A DNA stretch of 31,498 nucleotides from an uncultured Rikenella sp. GTDB lineage: Bacteria; Bacteroidota; Bacteroidia; Bacteroidales; Rikenellaceae. Shown here piece after piece: positions 1 through 8,519 of the stretch; position 1 is the first letter of the stretch, and each line of letters opens with the position of its first letter. Below the pieces are notes generated by a model. It had not been told where the DNA came from, searched no databases, and worked only from the letters and a program-made list of their open reading frames with translations. The position numbers and the translations under genes were made by a program. Where the stretch lies: positions 1 to 31,498 of the forward strand of contig NZ_CAJTMN010000015.1 in the NCBI RefSeq assembly GCF_910577125.1, given 5' to 3'.

Positions 1-398
1 AGCCCCATTCTCCACCTAATCCTCTACCCCATTCGGCCTGTCGCCCATTCCCCCGAAGCCGCTACGCGGCTTGGGTGACAAGGCCGGCGACCTCAAAGGG
101 TCGCAAAAGTTCAGTCCAACCTATTGTAAATTCGGGCTGCGCGCTCCGGGGGTGGGCCGAAGGCCCAGCGCGCAAGCCCGGCGATTCCTCGCGGAATCGC
201 GCTATTCATTCTCAAAATACATTTCGTAACGCCCGTAGCAGTCCGGCGCCAGCGGAGGGCGCAACGAGCTCCAACGAGTTGCACTCCTCCGCCTGCCGGG
301 GCGGCGGACTGCGCGACCCTGCGGGTCGCAAGAGCTCGACCAAATTCTCGGCCCCGTGTCCGCCTCACTGCGGCTCCGCTGTCGCTCCGCCGCATTTG

Positions 399-477
399 CC
401 GTCGCCCGCGGGGATTTCATCTCGATTTTGCTCACCGCCAAACGAGCAAAATCCCTCTTTAAGCGGGCGGGCGACGG
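399..477. repeat. Hairpin module B1 (forward)
   Basis: Outer arms CCGTCGCCCGC (399-409) and GCGGGCGACGG (467-477) enclose an inner perfect stem, GATTTTGCTC (424-433) with GAGCAAAATC (444-453). A second copy lies at 16700-16778. Confidence 0.85.
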
Positions 478-489
478 GAACAAATTTTT

Positions 490-569
490 CCGCGCGCCTT
501 GAGCGATTCATTCTGTTTCGGCGATGAGCCGAAACAGAATGAATCGCCTTCTAAGGCGTCGGCGCGCGG
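490..569. repeat. Hairpin module C1 (forward)
   Basis: A perfect 20-bp inner stem runs from GCGATTCATTCTGTTTCGGC (503-522) to its complement at 528-547 with a 5-nt loop. It is nested in outer arms CCGCGCGCC (490-498) and GGCGCGCGG (561-569). An identical copy lies at 16791-16870. Related copies with changed stem bases lie at 4698, 21026, 21541 and 26341. Confidence 0.9.
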
Positions 570-639
570 TGCCTTCGGGCACTCCGACAGGGCCGCCTCT
601 ACCCCAACTGGATAGAACTGCGCTCAGGCCGCGCGGGCC

Positions 640-674
640 CCACGTCCCGTGGACGGGCGATGCTCACGCATCGC
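640..674. repeat. Hairpin module A1 (forward)
   Basis: The palindrome CCACGTCCCGTGG (640-652) is followed by a second stem, GCGATGC (657-663) with GCATCGC (668-674), and then by the box GGCAGCCTCTACCC. The second stem is the part that varies between copies of this family. Confidence 0.85.
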
Positions 675-810
675 TAAGGCAGCCTCTACCCTATTCTGTC
701 ACCCGTTCGCTGTCCGCGCACCGTAGGCTCCGCAGGACTCAGTCTTTTCCGCCCGACATAAAATAACGTCCATCCTCCCCGCCGGCCATCCGGAGAACGG
801 AGAATATTGT

Positions 811-818
811 TAATTTTG
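811..818 (+). promoter_or_regulatory. Candidate -7 box for aroB
   Basis: TAATTTTG fits the Bacteroidota TAnnTTTG consensus. It ends only 6 nt before the chosen ATG at 825, which would make the transcript nearly leaderless. I see no clear -33 box, so this is tentative. Confidence 0.35.
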
Positions 819-824
819 TCTCCG

Positions 825-1886
825 ATGAACACGCAGGAAATTTCAGTACCGCGACCGGGACGACCCGATGCCCCGTCGCGCATCGTGATCGGAGACGCAC
901 TGCCGCTGCTCGACACGCTGCTCGCCGGGAAACGCCCCGTAATCATTACGGATCCGAATCTGGCCGCAGCCTATCCGGAACTGATCGGGCGTTATCCCCA
1001 CATCCTGATCGGGCTCGGCGAAACGCAAAAAACGCTGGCCACCGTGGAATCCATCTGCCGCCAGCTGTTGGAAGCCGGCGCCGACCGGGGCTCGTACATC
1101 GTGGGTATCGGCGGAGGCATCGTAACGGACATCACCGGATTCGCCGCCTCGGTTTATATGCGGGGCGTGAGCGGTTTCGGGTTCGTGGCCACCTCGCTGC
1201 TGGCCCAGGTCGATGCCAGCGTCGGCGGAAAAAACGGCGTCAATCTGGACGGATACAAAAACCAGATCGGGGTTTTCAACCAGCCGGACTTCGTGCTGTG
1301 CGACCAGACGATGTTAGCCACGCTGCCCGCCCGAGAATTAAAAGCCGGACTGGCCGAGGCCCTCAAATGCGGACTGATCGGCGACGCCGCCCTGTTCGAG
1401 GCATTCGAAGGAGAGACCTTCGAGACCCTGACCGGCCATCCGGAACTGCTGCACCGCATCATCGTAGCGGCCGTGGAGCTGAAAGCCCGCGTCGTGACGG
1501 CGGACGAGCGGGAACACGGCGAGCGGAAACTGCTGAACTTAGGCCATACGTTCGGCCACGCGATCGAAAAACGCACCCGCCACTACCTGCACGGCGAAGC
1601 GGTAGCCATCGGGCTCTGCCTCGCAGCCGGCGCAGCAGTTAAATCCGGATTGCTGACAGCGGACGAAGCGGAGCGGATCGTGCGGACGGTTCGAGCGATC
1701 GGGCTGCCGACAACGATCGACCCGGCACTCGGGATTACCGCAGCCCAGCTAATCGAAGCGATAAAAGCAGATAAAAAACGGGAAGCGCAAGAGATCGATT
1801 TCGTTCTGCCGTCAGGCATCGGCCGGTCGGTTCGCCGCCGGATGCCGCTCGCGGAACTGGACGCGATGATTCAGGATATGCTATAG
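825..1886 (+). CDS. aroB: 3-dehydroquinate synthase
   Basis: Converts DAHP to 3-dehydroquinate, the second step of the shikimate pathway, in the cytoplasm with NAD and a divalent metal. The 353-residue product has the family landmarks: a GIGGGIVTDITGF glycine-rich NAD segment, TSLLAQVDASVGGKNGVN, KAGLAEALK with a metal-binding Glu, LLNLGHTFGHAIE with metal-binding His, and LHGEAVAIG. An upstream TTG at 807 would add six residues (LILSP after the start). I prefer ATG 825 because the protein then begins like normal family members and a -7 box overlaps the TTG. Length is typical. FISUMP cassette 1 begins 24 bp after the stop codon, so it probably lies in the aroB transcript. Confidence 0.95.
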   Translation: MNTQEISVPRPGRPDAPSRIVIGDALPLLDTLLAGKRPVIITDPNLAAAYPELIGRYPHILIGLGETQKTLATVESICRQLLEAGADRGSYIVGIGGGIVTDITGFAASVYMRGVSGFGFVATSLLAQVDASVGGKNGVNLDGYKNQIGVFNQPDFVLCDQTMLATLPARELKAGLAEALKCGLIGDAALFEAFEGETFETLTGHPELLHRIIVAAVELKARVVTADEREHGERKLLNLGHTFGHAIEKRTRHYLHGEAVAIGLCLAAGAAVKSGLLTADEAERIVRTVRAIGLPTTIDPALGITAAQLIEAIKADKKREAQEIDFVLPSGIGRSVRRRMPLAELDAMIQDML

Positions 1887-1910
1887 ATGAGACTGCAACC
1901 GGGAAACAGG

Positions 1911-2108
1911 CCCGCCCCGGGCTTCCGCGACGCAGGCAACTATGGGCGATTGGGTGATCCGGTGCACGTCGGCCTCAGCGGGTATAGTTGGTCGTCCGCT
2001 GTCAGCGGTACTAATGGCATGCACTTGGGTTTCAACGTGGGGTGGCTCGGTCCCAGCAGCGCGGGCAGACGCGCCTACGGTTTTCAGTTGCGTTGCCTCT
2101 CGGAATAA
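1911..2108 (+). repeat. FISUMP-like C-terminal cassette 1
   Basis: Encodes 65 residues and a TAA: PAPGFRD, a variable core with GYSWSSA, and the invariant end AYGFQLRCLSE. This corresponds to the C-terminal third of the Fibrobacter-type paralogous (FISUMP) domain, which has a C-type-lectin-like fold. The upstream part of the domain, any signal peptide and any start signal of its own are missing. An ATG touching the aroB stop (1887) is in frame and would add eight residues, so coupled translation is conceivable. The 3' box is followed by AAACGG and, after about 36 bp, a CTCTACCCCA box. See cassettes 2-7. Confidence 0.85.
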
Positions 2109-2181
2109 ACGGGGCCGACGGGCACGCCGAAATAGCAGACTCTACCCCAATAGACCCGACCCTAAAAACGGTAAACCACAT

Positions 2182-3243
2182 ATGAAACTCAGTGAACACC
2201 GCGGAAATATGTTGCACGGCGTACTGCTGATCGCCCTGTTCAGCTGCGCCGCGTTCTGGATCGCCGAGACCCGCTGGGTCAGCAGCCTCTCGATCAGTCC
2301 GCTGATCGTCGGCATCGTGCTCGGCATGCTCTACGCCAACAGCCTCCGCAACCGGCTGCCCGCCACGTGGGTGCCCGGCATCCTGTTCTGCTCCAAACGA
2401 CTGCTGCGGATCGGCATCATCCTCTACGGTTTCAACCTCACCTTCCAGGACGTCGTGCGGGTCGGATGGGCCGCCCTGGCGATCGACGCCATTATCGTCA
2501 CCGTGACCATCTACGGCGGGATCTGGATCGGACGGCTGCTGAAGATGGATCGCGGAATCGCCCTGCTGACCTCCGTCGGGAGCGGCATCTGCGGCGCCGC
2601 GGCCGTGCTCGGAGCCGAAGCCACGATCCACAGCAAACCGTACAAGACTGCCGTGGCGGTCTCGACCGTCGTAATATTCGGGACGATCGCCATGTTCCTC
2701 TACCCCGCTCTGTACCGGAACGGCGTTCTGGAGCTCGACCCAGCGCAAATGGGACTCTACGCCGGAGCGACGCTGCACGAAGTGGCCCACGCGGTGGGCG
2801 CCGGGAACGCCATGGGCGACGAAGTGGCCGGAGTCGCCGTCATCGTCAAGATGATCCGCGTGATGCTGCTCGTGCCGGTGCTGCTGATCCTCGGATTCGC
2901 CATCGCCCGCACCCGGGCACGAAAATTGCAGAGACGGGGCGGCACGGCCGCAACCCCGGACAACGGGAGCGGAAAGGTGGCGGTTCCGTGGTTCGCCGTG
3001 GGATTTCTGGGGGTGATCGCCTTCAACTCGTTCGGTTGGCTGCCCGAAGCGGTGATCACGTTCCTCAAACAGCTGGACATTTTCCTGCTGACCATGGCCA
3101 TGACGGCGCTCGGAGCGGAGACCAGCATCGAAAAGTTCCGCAAGGCAGGGATCAAACCGTTCATCCTGGCCGCCATCCTCTTCGTGTGGCTGATGGGCGG
3201 CGGGTATCTGCTGGCGCGGTACCTCGCACCGGCCCTGATGTAA
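2182..3243 (+). CDS. YeiH/UPF0324 family membrane transporter (putative sulfate exporter)
   Basis: A 353-residue polytopic inner-membrane protein of the UPF0324 (YeiH) family, often named putative sulfate exporter; the substrate is not established for most members. The sequence shows about ten hydrophobic segments, the motif SVGSGICGAAAVLGAE around residues 132-147, ATLHEVAHAVGAG near the middle, and FAVGFLGVIAFNS followed by a C-terminal ALGAETSIEKFRKAG segment. The frame is open from 1942, but that part overlaps cassette 1 in another frame and is not transporter-like. ATG 2182, giving MKLSEHRGNMLHG, matches the family N-terminus. It lies downstream of aroB and cassette 1, and 45 bp upstream of mdh. 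Confidence 0.88.
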   Translation: MKLSEHRGNMLHGVLLIALFSCAAFWIAETRWVSSLSISPLIVGIVLGMLYANSLRNRLPATWVPGILFCSKRLLRIGIILYGFNLTFQDVVRVGWAALAIDAIIVTVTIYGGIWIGRLLKMDRGIALLTSVGSGICGAAAVLGAEATIHSKPYKTAVAVSTVVIFGTIAMFLYPALYRNGVLELDPAQMGLYAGATLHEVAHAVGAGNAMGDEVAGVAVIVKMIRVMLLVPVLLILGFAIARTRARKLQRRGGTAATPDNGSGKVAVPWFAVGFLGVIAFNSFGWLPEAVITFLKQLDIFLLTMAMTALGAETSIEKFRKAGIKPFILAAILFVWLMGGGYLLARYLAPALM

Positions 3244-3288
3244 GTCCGGACGCAAAAAACGACACAAACAATTAAAAAACATACGCTT

Positions 3289-4290
3289 ATGAACTTCCTG
3301 ACAGACGAAAAGCTCACCATCGTCGGCGCCGCCGGCATGATCGGCTCGAACATGGTACAGACCGCCATCATGATGGGGCTCACGCCGAACATCTGCGCCT
3401 ACGACCCGTTCGCCCCGGCGCTCGAAGGGATGGCCGAAGAGATGTACCACTGCGGCTTCGAGGGGATCAACCTCACCTGGACCAACGACATCGCCGAAGC
3501 GCTCAAAGGCGCGAAATACATCATCTCGTCGGGCGGAGCGGCCCGCAAGGCCGGCATGACCCGCGAAGACCTCCTCAAGGGGAACGCCGAAATCGCCGCC
3601 CAGTTCGGGAAAGACATCCGCACCTACTGCCCGGACGTGAAGCATGTGGTGGTGATCTTCAATCCGGCGGATATTACGGGACTCATTACCCTGCTCTACT
3701 CAGGACTCAAACCGTCGCAGGTGAGCACCCTCGCGGCGCTGGACAGCACCCGTCTGCGCACGGCGCTGGCCCAGCACTTCGGCATCGCCCACGACCGGGT
3801 GACCGACGCCCGGACGTACGGCGGACACGGCGAACAGATGGCCGTCTTCGCCTCGACCGTCAAGGTGGACGGCAAACCGCTCACCGAACTGATCGGCACG
3901 CCGGCTCTGACCGACGAACAGTGGGCTGCCATCCGGCAGCACGTGATTCAGGGCGGGAAACGGATCATCGACCTCCGCGGCCGGTCGTCGTTCCAGAGCC
4001 CGGCCTACGTGTCGGTCGAAATGATCCGCGCGGCGATGGGCGGCGCTCCGTTCCGCTGGCCGGCAGGCGTTTACGTTTCGGAAGGGGGCTTCGACCACAT
4101 CATGATGGCGATGGAAACCACGATCGACCGGGACGGGGTACATTATAAGGTACCGTCCGGGACGGCTCAGGAGACCGAATCGCTGCAACAGAGCTACGGC
4201 CACCTGTGCAAATTGCGGGACGAAGTGATCGGAATGGGGATCATTCCGGCCATCCCGGAATGGGCGGGGTTGAATCCTAACTTGAAATAG
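3289..4290 (+). CDS. mdh: Malate dehydrogenase
   Basis: An NAD-dependent malate/oxaloacetate oxidoreductase of central metabolism; in Bacteroidota it works in the reductive, fumarate-forming branch. The product has 333 residues. GAAGMIGS (13-20) is the Rossmann loop. Arg residues in GGAARKAGMTRED (86 and 92) and DSTRLR (155) fit the substrate-binding arginines. GGHGEQM supplies the catalytic His (about 180). Its length and the opening MNFLTDEKLTIVGAAGMIG match the form common in Bacteroidales. A strong hairpin lies 24 bp after the stop. Lactate dehydrogenase is the main alternative, but the active-site context favours malate. Confidence 0.92.
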   Translation: MNFLTDEKLTIVGAAGMIGSNMVQTAIMMGLTPNICAYDPFAPALEGMAEEMYHCGFEGINLTWTNDIAEALKGAKYIISSGGAARKAGMTREDLLKGNAEIAAQFGKDIRTYCPDVKHVVVIFNPADITGLITLLYSGLKPSQVSTLAALDSTRLRTALAQHFGIAHDRVTDARTYGGHGEQMAVFASTVKVDGKPLTELIGTPALTDEQWAAIRQHVIQGGKRIIDLRGRSSFQSPAYVSVEMIRAAMGGAPFRWPAGVYVSEGGFDHIMMAMETTIDRDGVHYKVPSGTAQETESLQQSYGHLCKLRDEVIGMGIIPAIPEWAGLNPNLK

Positions 4291-4313
4291 TCGGGGTTAT
4301 TTTGAATTGACAG

Positions 4314-4348
4314 CAGGGTCGGATCTTTGTTCCAAAGATCCGACCCTG
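4314..4348 (+). terminator. Hairpin downstream of mdh
   Basis: A perfect 16-bp inverted repeat: CAGGGTCGGATCTTTG (4314-4329), 3-nt loop, complement at 4333-4348. Only a weak T-rich run (TTACGTTTCTTC) follows. It may be an intrinsic terminator or another dispersed palindrome. Confidence 0.6.
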
Positions 4349-4396
4349 TTACGTTTCTTCTGTGTCGAGAATCAGTCTCGCAATGTCCTCTCATCC

Positions 4397-4585
4397 GCCG
4401 CCCCGGGCTTCCGCAGCAACAGCAGTAAGGGTGCACTACTGAGCATCGGAAGTGAGGGTTCCATCTGGTCGGCTTCAAACGATAATACGCGGGGCTACTA
4501 TTTACGTTTCCTGCCGAATGCGACTCAGCCGAGCAATTCCGATATCCGTGGCCTCGCTCTTCAGTTGCGTTGCCTCTCGGAATAA
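4397..4585 (+). repeat. FISUMP-like C-terminal cassette 2
   Basis: Encodes 62 residues and TAA: AAPGFRS, a variable core with GSIWSAS, and LALQLRCLSE. It is the most divergent at the left box (Ala replaces the first Pro) and just before the right box. The reading frame is intact. It lies after the mdh hairpin, has no promoter or start of its own that I can see, and is followed directly by island 2. Confidence 0.85.
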
Positions 4586-4870
4586 ACGGAGGAATGCTTG
4601 CGAATCTGCGAATCGCAAAAGCACAGCCCAACCCACGGCCCAAAGCACTGCCCCGTGTCCGCCTCACTGCGGCTCCGCTTTCGCTCCGCCGCTTTTTCGC
4701 GCGCCTGCGCGATTCATTCTATTTCGGCTCACCGCCGAAATAGTTGAATCGCTCCTTTAGGCGGGGCGCGCGTCTGTCCTACAGGAGAGTACTGCCCTTA
4801 CGCCGGGCAGGCGGTGCCTCCCGGCACTCGGAATGGGCTACCTCTACCCCAAGCAATACGCGAAACAATA
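4586..4870. repeat. Palindromic island 2 (short)
   Basis: Non-coding. It contains a stretch resembling the island 1 text (cgtgtccgcctcactgcggc and neighbours), hairpin module C2 (4698-4772) and a final CCTCTACCCCA box at about 4842. No family B or A modules were seen. Confidence 0.75.
4698..4772. repeat. Hairpin module C2 (forward)
   Basis: Outer arms CGCGCGCC (4698-4705) and GGCGCGCG (4765-4772). GCGATTCA (4709-4716) pairs with TGAATCGC (4745-4752), and TATTTCGGC (4720-4728) pairs with GCCGAAATA (4734-4742). Compared with C1, one G-C pair has become A-T on both sides. Confidence 0.88.
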
Positions 4871-4880
4871 CCTTGGCCCC

Positions 4881-5252
4881 TTACCAACACGACGACGCCA
4901 GCAACGCCTCGATACGCTCCCTGAGGGCCGCCTTGGTCAGCGCGCCGACATGCACCCCCTCGTCCCGCGAGGTCCCGTCCGGCGACAGAAAGGCCAGGGC
5001 CGGCACGTTCCGCACCCGAAACCGAACGGCAATCCGCCGCTCGCGGTCGATGTCGGTTTTATAAAAATCGACCCGCCCGGCGTACTCTTCCGCGACCTCT
5101 TCGAGCACGGGCAGCATCGTCCGGCACGGCTGGCACCACGGGACATAAAAATCCAGCACGACAGGTCTCCCGCCTGCCGGACGGTACGTACCGTCGTCCG
5201 ATATCCGGACAACGCGTTCCAGAGCGGCTTCTTTCAACTCGATCAATTCCAT
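4881..5252 (-). CDS. Thioredoxin-family protein
   Basis: A 123-residue single-domain thioredoxin. The active site is VPWCQPC (Cys 40 and 43), slightly unlike the usual WCGPC, and the cis-Pro region is NVPALAF. No signal peptide is visible from the chosen ATG at 5252 (MELIELKEAALERVV), so it is probably cytoplasmic. The frame stays open upstream to 5399, but that part overlaps the secDF terminator hairpin and is basic low-complexity text, so I reject the longer start. Role: dithiol-disulfide exchange; the partner is unknown. It lies downstream of secDF on the same strand but beyond its terminator. Confidence 0.88.
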   Translation of the reverse strand: MELIELKEAALERVVRISDDGTYRPAGGRPVVLDFYVPWCQPCRTMLPVLEEVAEEYAGRVDFYKTDIDRERRIAVRFRVRNVPALAFLSPDGTSRDEGVHVGALTKAALRERIEALLASSCW

Positions 5253-5343
5253 TGCGTTTCGGTTTACCCCTTTTCTCGCACTTCCTGCAAAAAGCGTACA
5301 CTTTTTCCTCCCCCGGCCGGAAGAACCGGCACAAAAACAAAAA

Positions 5344-5381
5344 GGAGCGCCTCTTCCCTTTGATGTCAGGGAAGAGGCGCT
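5344..5381 (-). terminator. Intrinsic terminator of secDF
   Basis: A 15-bp perfect stem (5344-5358 with 5367-5381, arm GAGCGCCTCTTCCCT) and an 8-nt loop. On the minus strand it is followed by a T-rich tract (complement of 5330-5343). Confidence 0.9.
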
Positions 5382-5452
5382 CTCGAAATGTTCCGGCACA
5401 CTCGTTCTGTCGAACGCACCGGATATAGATGTTCCGAACGGAATCCGCCGAA

Positions 5453-8404
5453 CTAATCGGCAATCGTCTTTCCGGTACGTTTTTCCTTGCGGGTCATCAT
5501 GTCGTACGCCACCGGCGTCGCCACGAAAACCGACGAGAAGGTACCGATCACCACCCCGAACATCAAGGCGAAGACGAAGCCGCGGATCACCTCGCCGCCG
5601 AAGATGAAGATGGCGAGCAACACCACGAAGGTCGAACCGGCGGTATTGACCGTACGCGCCAACGTGCTGTTGATGGCGTGGTTGATGTTTTCGCGCCGCG
5701 ACCGACGCGGATAGAGGTGCTGGTTCTCACGAATCCGGTCGAAGATCACCACCGTGTCGTTGATCGAGTACCCGATGATGGTCAGGATGGCCGCGATGAA
5801 CGACTGGTCGACCGTCAGGTTGAACGGCAGCAGGCCGTACAGCAGCGAGAAGATACCGATCGTGAGGATCGAGTCGTGGAACAGGGAGACGATCCCGCCC
5901 ATCCCGTACTGCCAGTTCTTGAACCGGATGGCGATGTAGATCCCGATGGCAATCAGCGAGAAGATCACGGCAATGAACGAATTGACTTTGATGTCATGCG
6001 CGATACTCGGCCCCACCTTTTCCGCGCTGATAATTCCGTACGGGTTGTTCACCGTGGTCGTAAAGTCTTCGAACGAGATATTCTGTTTGTAGAGCGGTTT
6101 CAAGGCACTGTAGATCATCCCGTTGATTTCGTCCGTCACCCCGTCCGCATCGTCCGCGTACTTGTACTGGGTCACGATGCGCATCTGCTTCTGGTCTTTG
6201 TTCCCGTACTGTTTCACTTCGAGACCGTCGGTAAAGACTTTGTCCAGTTCAGCCCGCACTTCGTTGGCGGTCACCTGCTGATCGAAGCGCACCACATAGG
6301 CCCGTCCCCCCGAGAAGTCGACGCCGTAGCTCAGCCCCTTGGTCGCCAGCGAGACGATCATCACGAGAATCAGCGTTCCGGAGATGATATAGGTGTATTT
6401 CCGGCAAGCGATAAAGTCGATTTTGGTATTCCCGAGGAAGTGTTCGGTCCATCGGTTCCAGAAGCGGATGTTCCACCCCTTGTCGAGCATCGCCACGAAA
6501 ATCAGCCGGGTGATGAAGATCGCACAGAAGAGCGAGGTCAGAATCCCGATGATCAGCGTCGTGGCAAAGCCCTGCACCGGCCCCGTCCCGAAGATGAAGA
6601 GGACAATCCCCGTAATCAGGGTAGTCGCCTGACCGTCGATAATCGCCGAGTAAGCGTTCTTGAACCCGTCGGCGATCGAGAGGCTGAGCCCCTTGCCCGA
6701 GTGGAGCTCCTCTTTGATCCGTTCGTAGATAATCACGTTGGCATCGACGGCCATCCCCATGGTGAGGACGATCCCGGCAATCCCGGGCAAGGTCAGAACC
6801 GCTCCGAACGAAACCAGCACCCCGAACAGGAAGAAGAGGTTGGCGATCAGGGCGATATTGGCGACCATCCCCGCCGTCTTGTAGAAGAAGAACATGTAGA
6901 CGAGCACGAGCACGAATGCCAGTACGAAGGAGATCATCCCGGCGTCGATCGACTCCTGGCCGAGCGACGGCCCTACGACCGCTTCCTGTACGATCTGTGC
7001 CGGAGCCGGCAGACGGCCCGACTGCAGGATATTGGCCAGGTCTTTCGCTTCGGCGATCGTAAAGTCGCCGGTAATCTGCGAGTGCCCCCCGGTAATTTCG
7101 CCGTTCACGATCGGGCAGGAGTAGACATACCCGTCCAGCACCACGGCAATATAGCGTCCGACGTTATCCGCGGTCAGCCGCGCCCAGGTCTTCGCCCCGG
7201 CGGAGTTCATGCTCATCGAGACTTCGGCCGACGAACCGATCTGTCCGTACTGTCCGACCGCGTCGGTAATCACGCTCCCGTCCAATGCGGGGCGCCCGTC
7301 GTTGCTCCCCTTGATGGCATAGAGTTCGAAGACCGTCGGATTCCCCTTGATCCCCTTGATGCCCCACATGAAGCGCACGTCGCGCGGGAACATCGACCGC
7401 ACCTGCGGCATATTGAGATAGGTGTTGACCTTCGCCGTGTCATACGACTGCGCCAGCCCGATCACGCCCCCTTCCTGGAAAGGCTGCAAAACGCTGAACA
7501 GCGACGAGGCCTCGTTCCCAGCCGCCTGAGCGGTCGCATCCTCGCCCTGAGCCGCGCCCAGAGCCGCCAGCACGTCGGTCGAGTCTTTCGCCACTGTCGT
7601 ATCCGGAGTATCCACTGTCTTTTCCGCAGCCAGCAGACCTGCCACTTCCCGGTCGGCCTGAGCCATCATCGGGAAGAGCTCCTTAGCCGTATAGGTCGTC
7701 CAGAATTCCAGGCTGGCCGTCCCCTGCAGGAGTTTCCGCACCCGTTCCGGATCCTTGATCCCCGGCAGTTCGACGAGAATCCGGCCGGTGTTCCCGATCC
7801 GCTGGATGTTGGGCTGAATCACGCCGAAACGGTCGATACGGGTCGAGAGGACGTTGAACGAGTTGGAGATCGCCGCGTCGCTCGATTCGCGCAGCACGCG
7901 GATCACCTGTTCATTCGTGGACTCCGGCGTAATCTTCCCCCGCAGTTCGTAGGTTCCGAAAATCGCCGCCAGCCGTCCCTCCGGCGCAATCCGCCGATAG
8001 GCGTCCGCAAACAGGGTGATGAAGTCGTCGGTGCTGCTCCGCATAGCCGTTTTGGCCTCCGCCATGGCCTGCAGGAACTGCGGGTCGGTGCTGTGGTTGG
8101 AGAGCGCCTTGAGCACATCTTCGACAGCGATTTCGAGGGTGATGTTCATCCCCCCCTGCAGGTCGAGCCCGAGGTTGATCTCCTTTTCCTGACACTCGGC
8201 GTAGGTGTATTTCACCAGTCCGAGGTTGTACACGACCTGCGACTTCATGGAGTCGAGGTAGGCCTGTTCGACAGCCGAGTTCCCGCCGGAGACTTTGGCC
8301 GCCTCCTTGCGCACGCTCCGCGTCACGAACGAGAACGAAAGCTGGAACGCGCAGGCGATGGCCAGCATGATGGCCAAGAACTTGAGTGCGCCTTTATTCT
8401 GCAT
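5453..8404 (-). CDS. secDF: Protein translocase subunit SecDF (fused)
   Basis: The 983-residue fusion of SecD and SecF, proton-driven accessory subunits of the Sec translocon in the inner membrane, as usual in Bacteroidota. An N-terminal membrane segment is followed by the SecD box LGLDLQGGM, a large periplasmic region and GMAVDANVIIYERIKEE in the transmembrane block. The SecF half starts around residue 650 with YGVDFSGGRAYVVRF and contains SINDTVVIFDRIREN. The linker region near residues 270-295 is Ala/Thr/Asp-rich and probably lineage-specific. The long open frame on the opposite strand is a codon-bias shadow. A clear -7 box and a strong terminator bracket it as a single-gene unit. Confidence 0.97.
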   Translation of the reverse strand: MQNKGALKFLAIMLAIACAFQLSFSFVTRSVRKEAAKVSGGNSAVEQAYLDSMKSQVVYNLGLVKYTYAECQEKEINLGLDLQGGMNITLEIAVEDVLKALSNHSTDPQFLQAMAEAKTAMRSSTDDFITLFADAYRRIAPEGRLAAIFGTYELRGKITPESTNEQVIRVLRESSDAAISNSFNVLSTRIDRFGVIQPNIQRIGNTGRILVELPGIKDPERVRKLLQGTASLEFWTTYTAKELFPMMAQADREVAGLLAAEKTVDTPDTTVAKDSTDVLAALGAAQGEDATAQAAGNEASSLFSVLQPFQEGGVIGLAQSYDTAKVNTYLNMPQVRSMFPRDVRFMWGIKGIKGNPTVFELYAIKGSNDGRPALDGSVITDAVGQYGQIGSSAEVSMSMNSAGAKTWARLTADNVGRYIAVVLDGYVYSCPIVNGEITGGHSQITGDFTIAEAKDLANILQSGRLPAPAQIVQEAVVGPSLGQESIDAGMISFVLAFVLVLVYMFFFYKTAGMVANIALIANLFFLFGVLVSFGAVLTLPGIAGIVLTMGMAVDANVIIYERIKEELHSGKGLSLSIADGFKNAYSAIIDGQATTLITGIVLFIFGTGPVQGFATTLIIGILTSLFCAIFITRLIFVAMLDKGWNIRFWNRWTEHFLGNTKIDFIACRKYTYIISGTLILVMIVSLATKGLSYGVDFSGGRAYVVRFDQQVTANEVRAELDKVFTDGLEVKQYGNKDQKQMRIVTQYKYADDADGVTDEINGMIYSALKPLYKQNISFEDFTTTVNNPYGIISAEKVGPSIAHDIKVNSFIAVIFSLIAIGIYIAIRFKNWQYGMGGIVSLFHDSILTIGIFSLLYGLLPFNLTVDQSFIAAILTIIGYSINDTVVIFDRIRENQHLYPRRSRRENINHAINSTLARTVNTAGSTFVVLLAIFIFGGEVIRGFVFALMFGVVIGTFSSVFVATPVAYDMMTRKEKRTGKTIAD

Positions 8405-8457
8405 GGATTGTAAAGAGTTTTATTTTGTTTTTCGTTTTTTCGGGTGGTATGAAGTTG

Positions 8458-8465
8458 CAAATATA
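8458..8465 (-). promoter_or_regulatory. -7 box of secDF
   Basis: Reads TATATTTG on the minus strand, 53 nt upstream of the secDF ATG. It fits the Bacteroidota TAnnTTTG consensus. Confidence 0.7.
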
Positions 8466-8519
8466 TACTTTTTTCCCGACTCGCCGCGATTTTTCGCCCC
8501 GGAAGGGTTCCGCGCGGCA

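Larger units (their letters stand above)
244..722. repeat. 479-bp direct repeat, copy 1
   Basis: Matches 16545-17023 at a constant offset of 16301. I see three mismatches only: 273 (a against g), 304 (g against t) and 692 (t against g). It spans the B, C and A hairpin modules. It is long enough to be a substrate for homologous recombination in direct orientation. Confidence 0.93.
1..760. repeat. Palindromic island 1 (non-coding mosaic)
   Basis: No credible gene lies here; the open frames have no family signature and simply follow GC-rich repeats. The stretch holds a CCTCTACCCC box near the start, a block (about 24-115) shared with 16396-16490, and then forward-oriented hairpin modules B (399-477), C (490-569) and A (640-674). 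Bases 244-722 recur at 16545-17023 with three mismatches. The island ends about 65 bp before aroB. By analogy with the other islands, a FISUMP cassette may lie just upstream of the window; that is inference. Confidence 0.75.

Noticed and set aside
490..569. CRISPR array or integron attC array
   Set aside because: Repeats are not regularly spaced with unique spacers, no cas or integrase gene is present, and the hairpins lack recognisable attC core sites.
75..766. Open frames in palindromic islands as small genes (also in the five other islands)
   Set aside because: They consist of repeat sequence, lack start signals and family motifs, and occur in several frames and both strands at once.
1942..2181. 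Longer N-terminus for the YeiH-like transporter
   Set aside because: The extension overlaps cassette 1 in another frame and does not resemble the transporter family.
5253..5399. Longer N-terminus of the thioredoxin-like protein
   Set aside because: It would translate through the secDF terminator hairpin and is Gly/Arg/Lys/Cys-rich text without a signal peptide pattern.
5429..8413. A 994-codon open frame opposite secDF
   Set aside because: It mirrors a highly conserved SecDF frame, is rich in Arg, Asp, His and Pro and shows no domain; this is a GC-codon-bias shadow. The same applies to frames opposite the GH92, sialidase, rseP and dxr genes.
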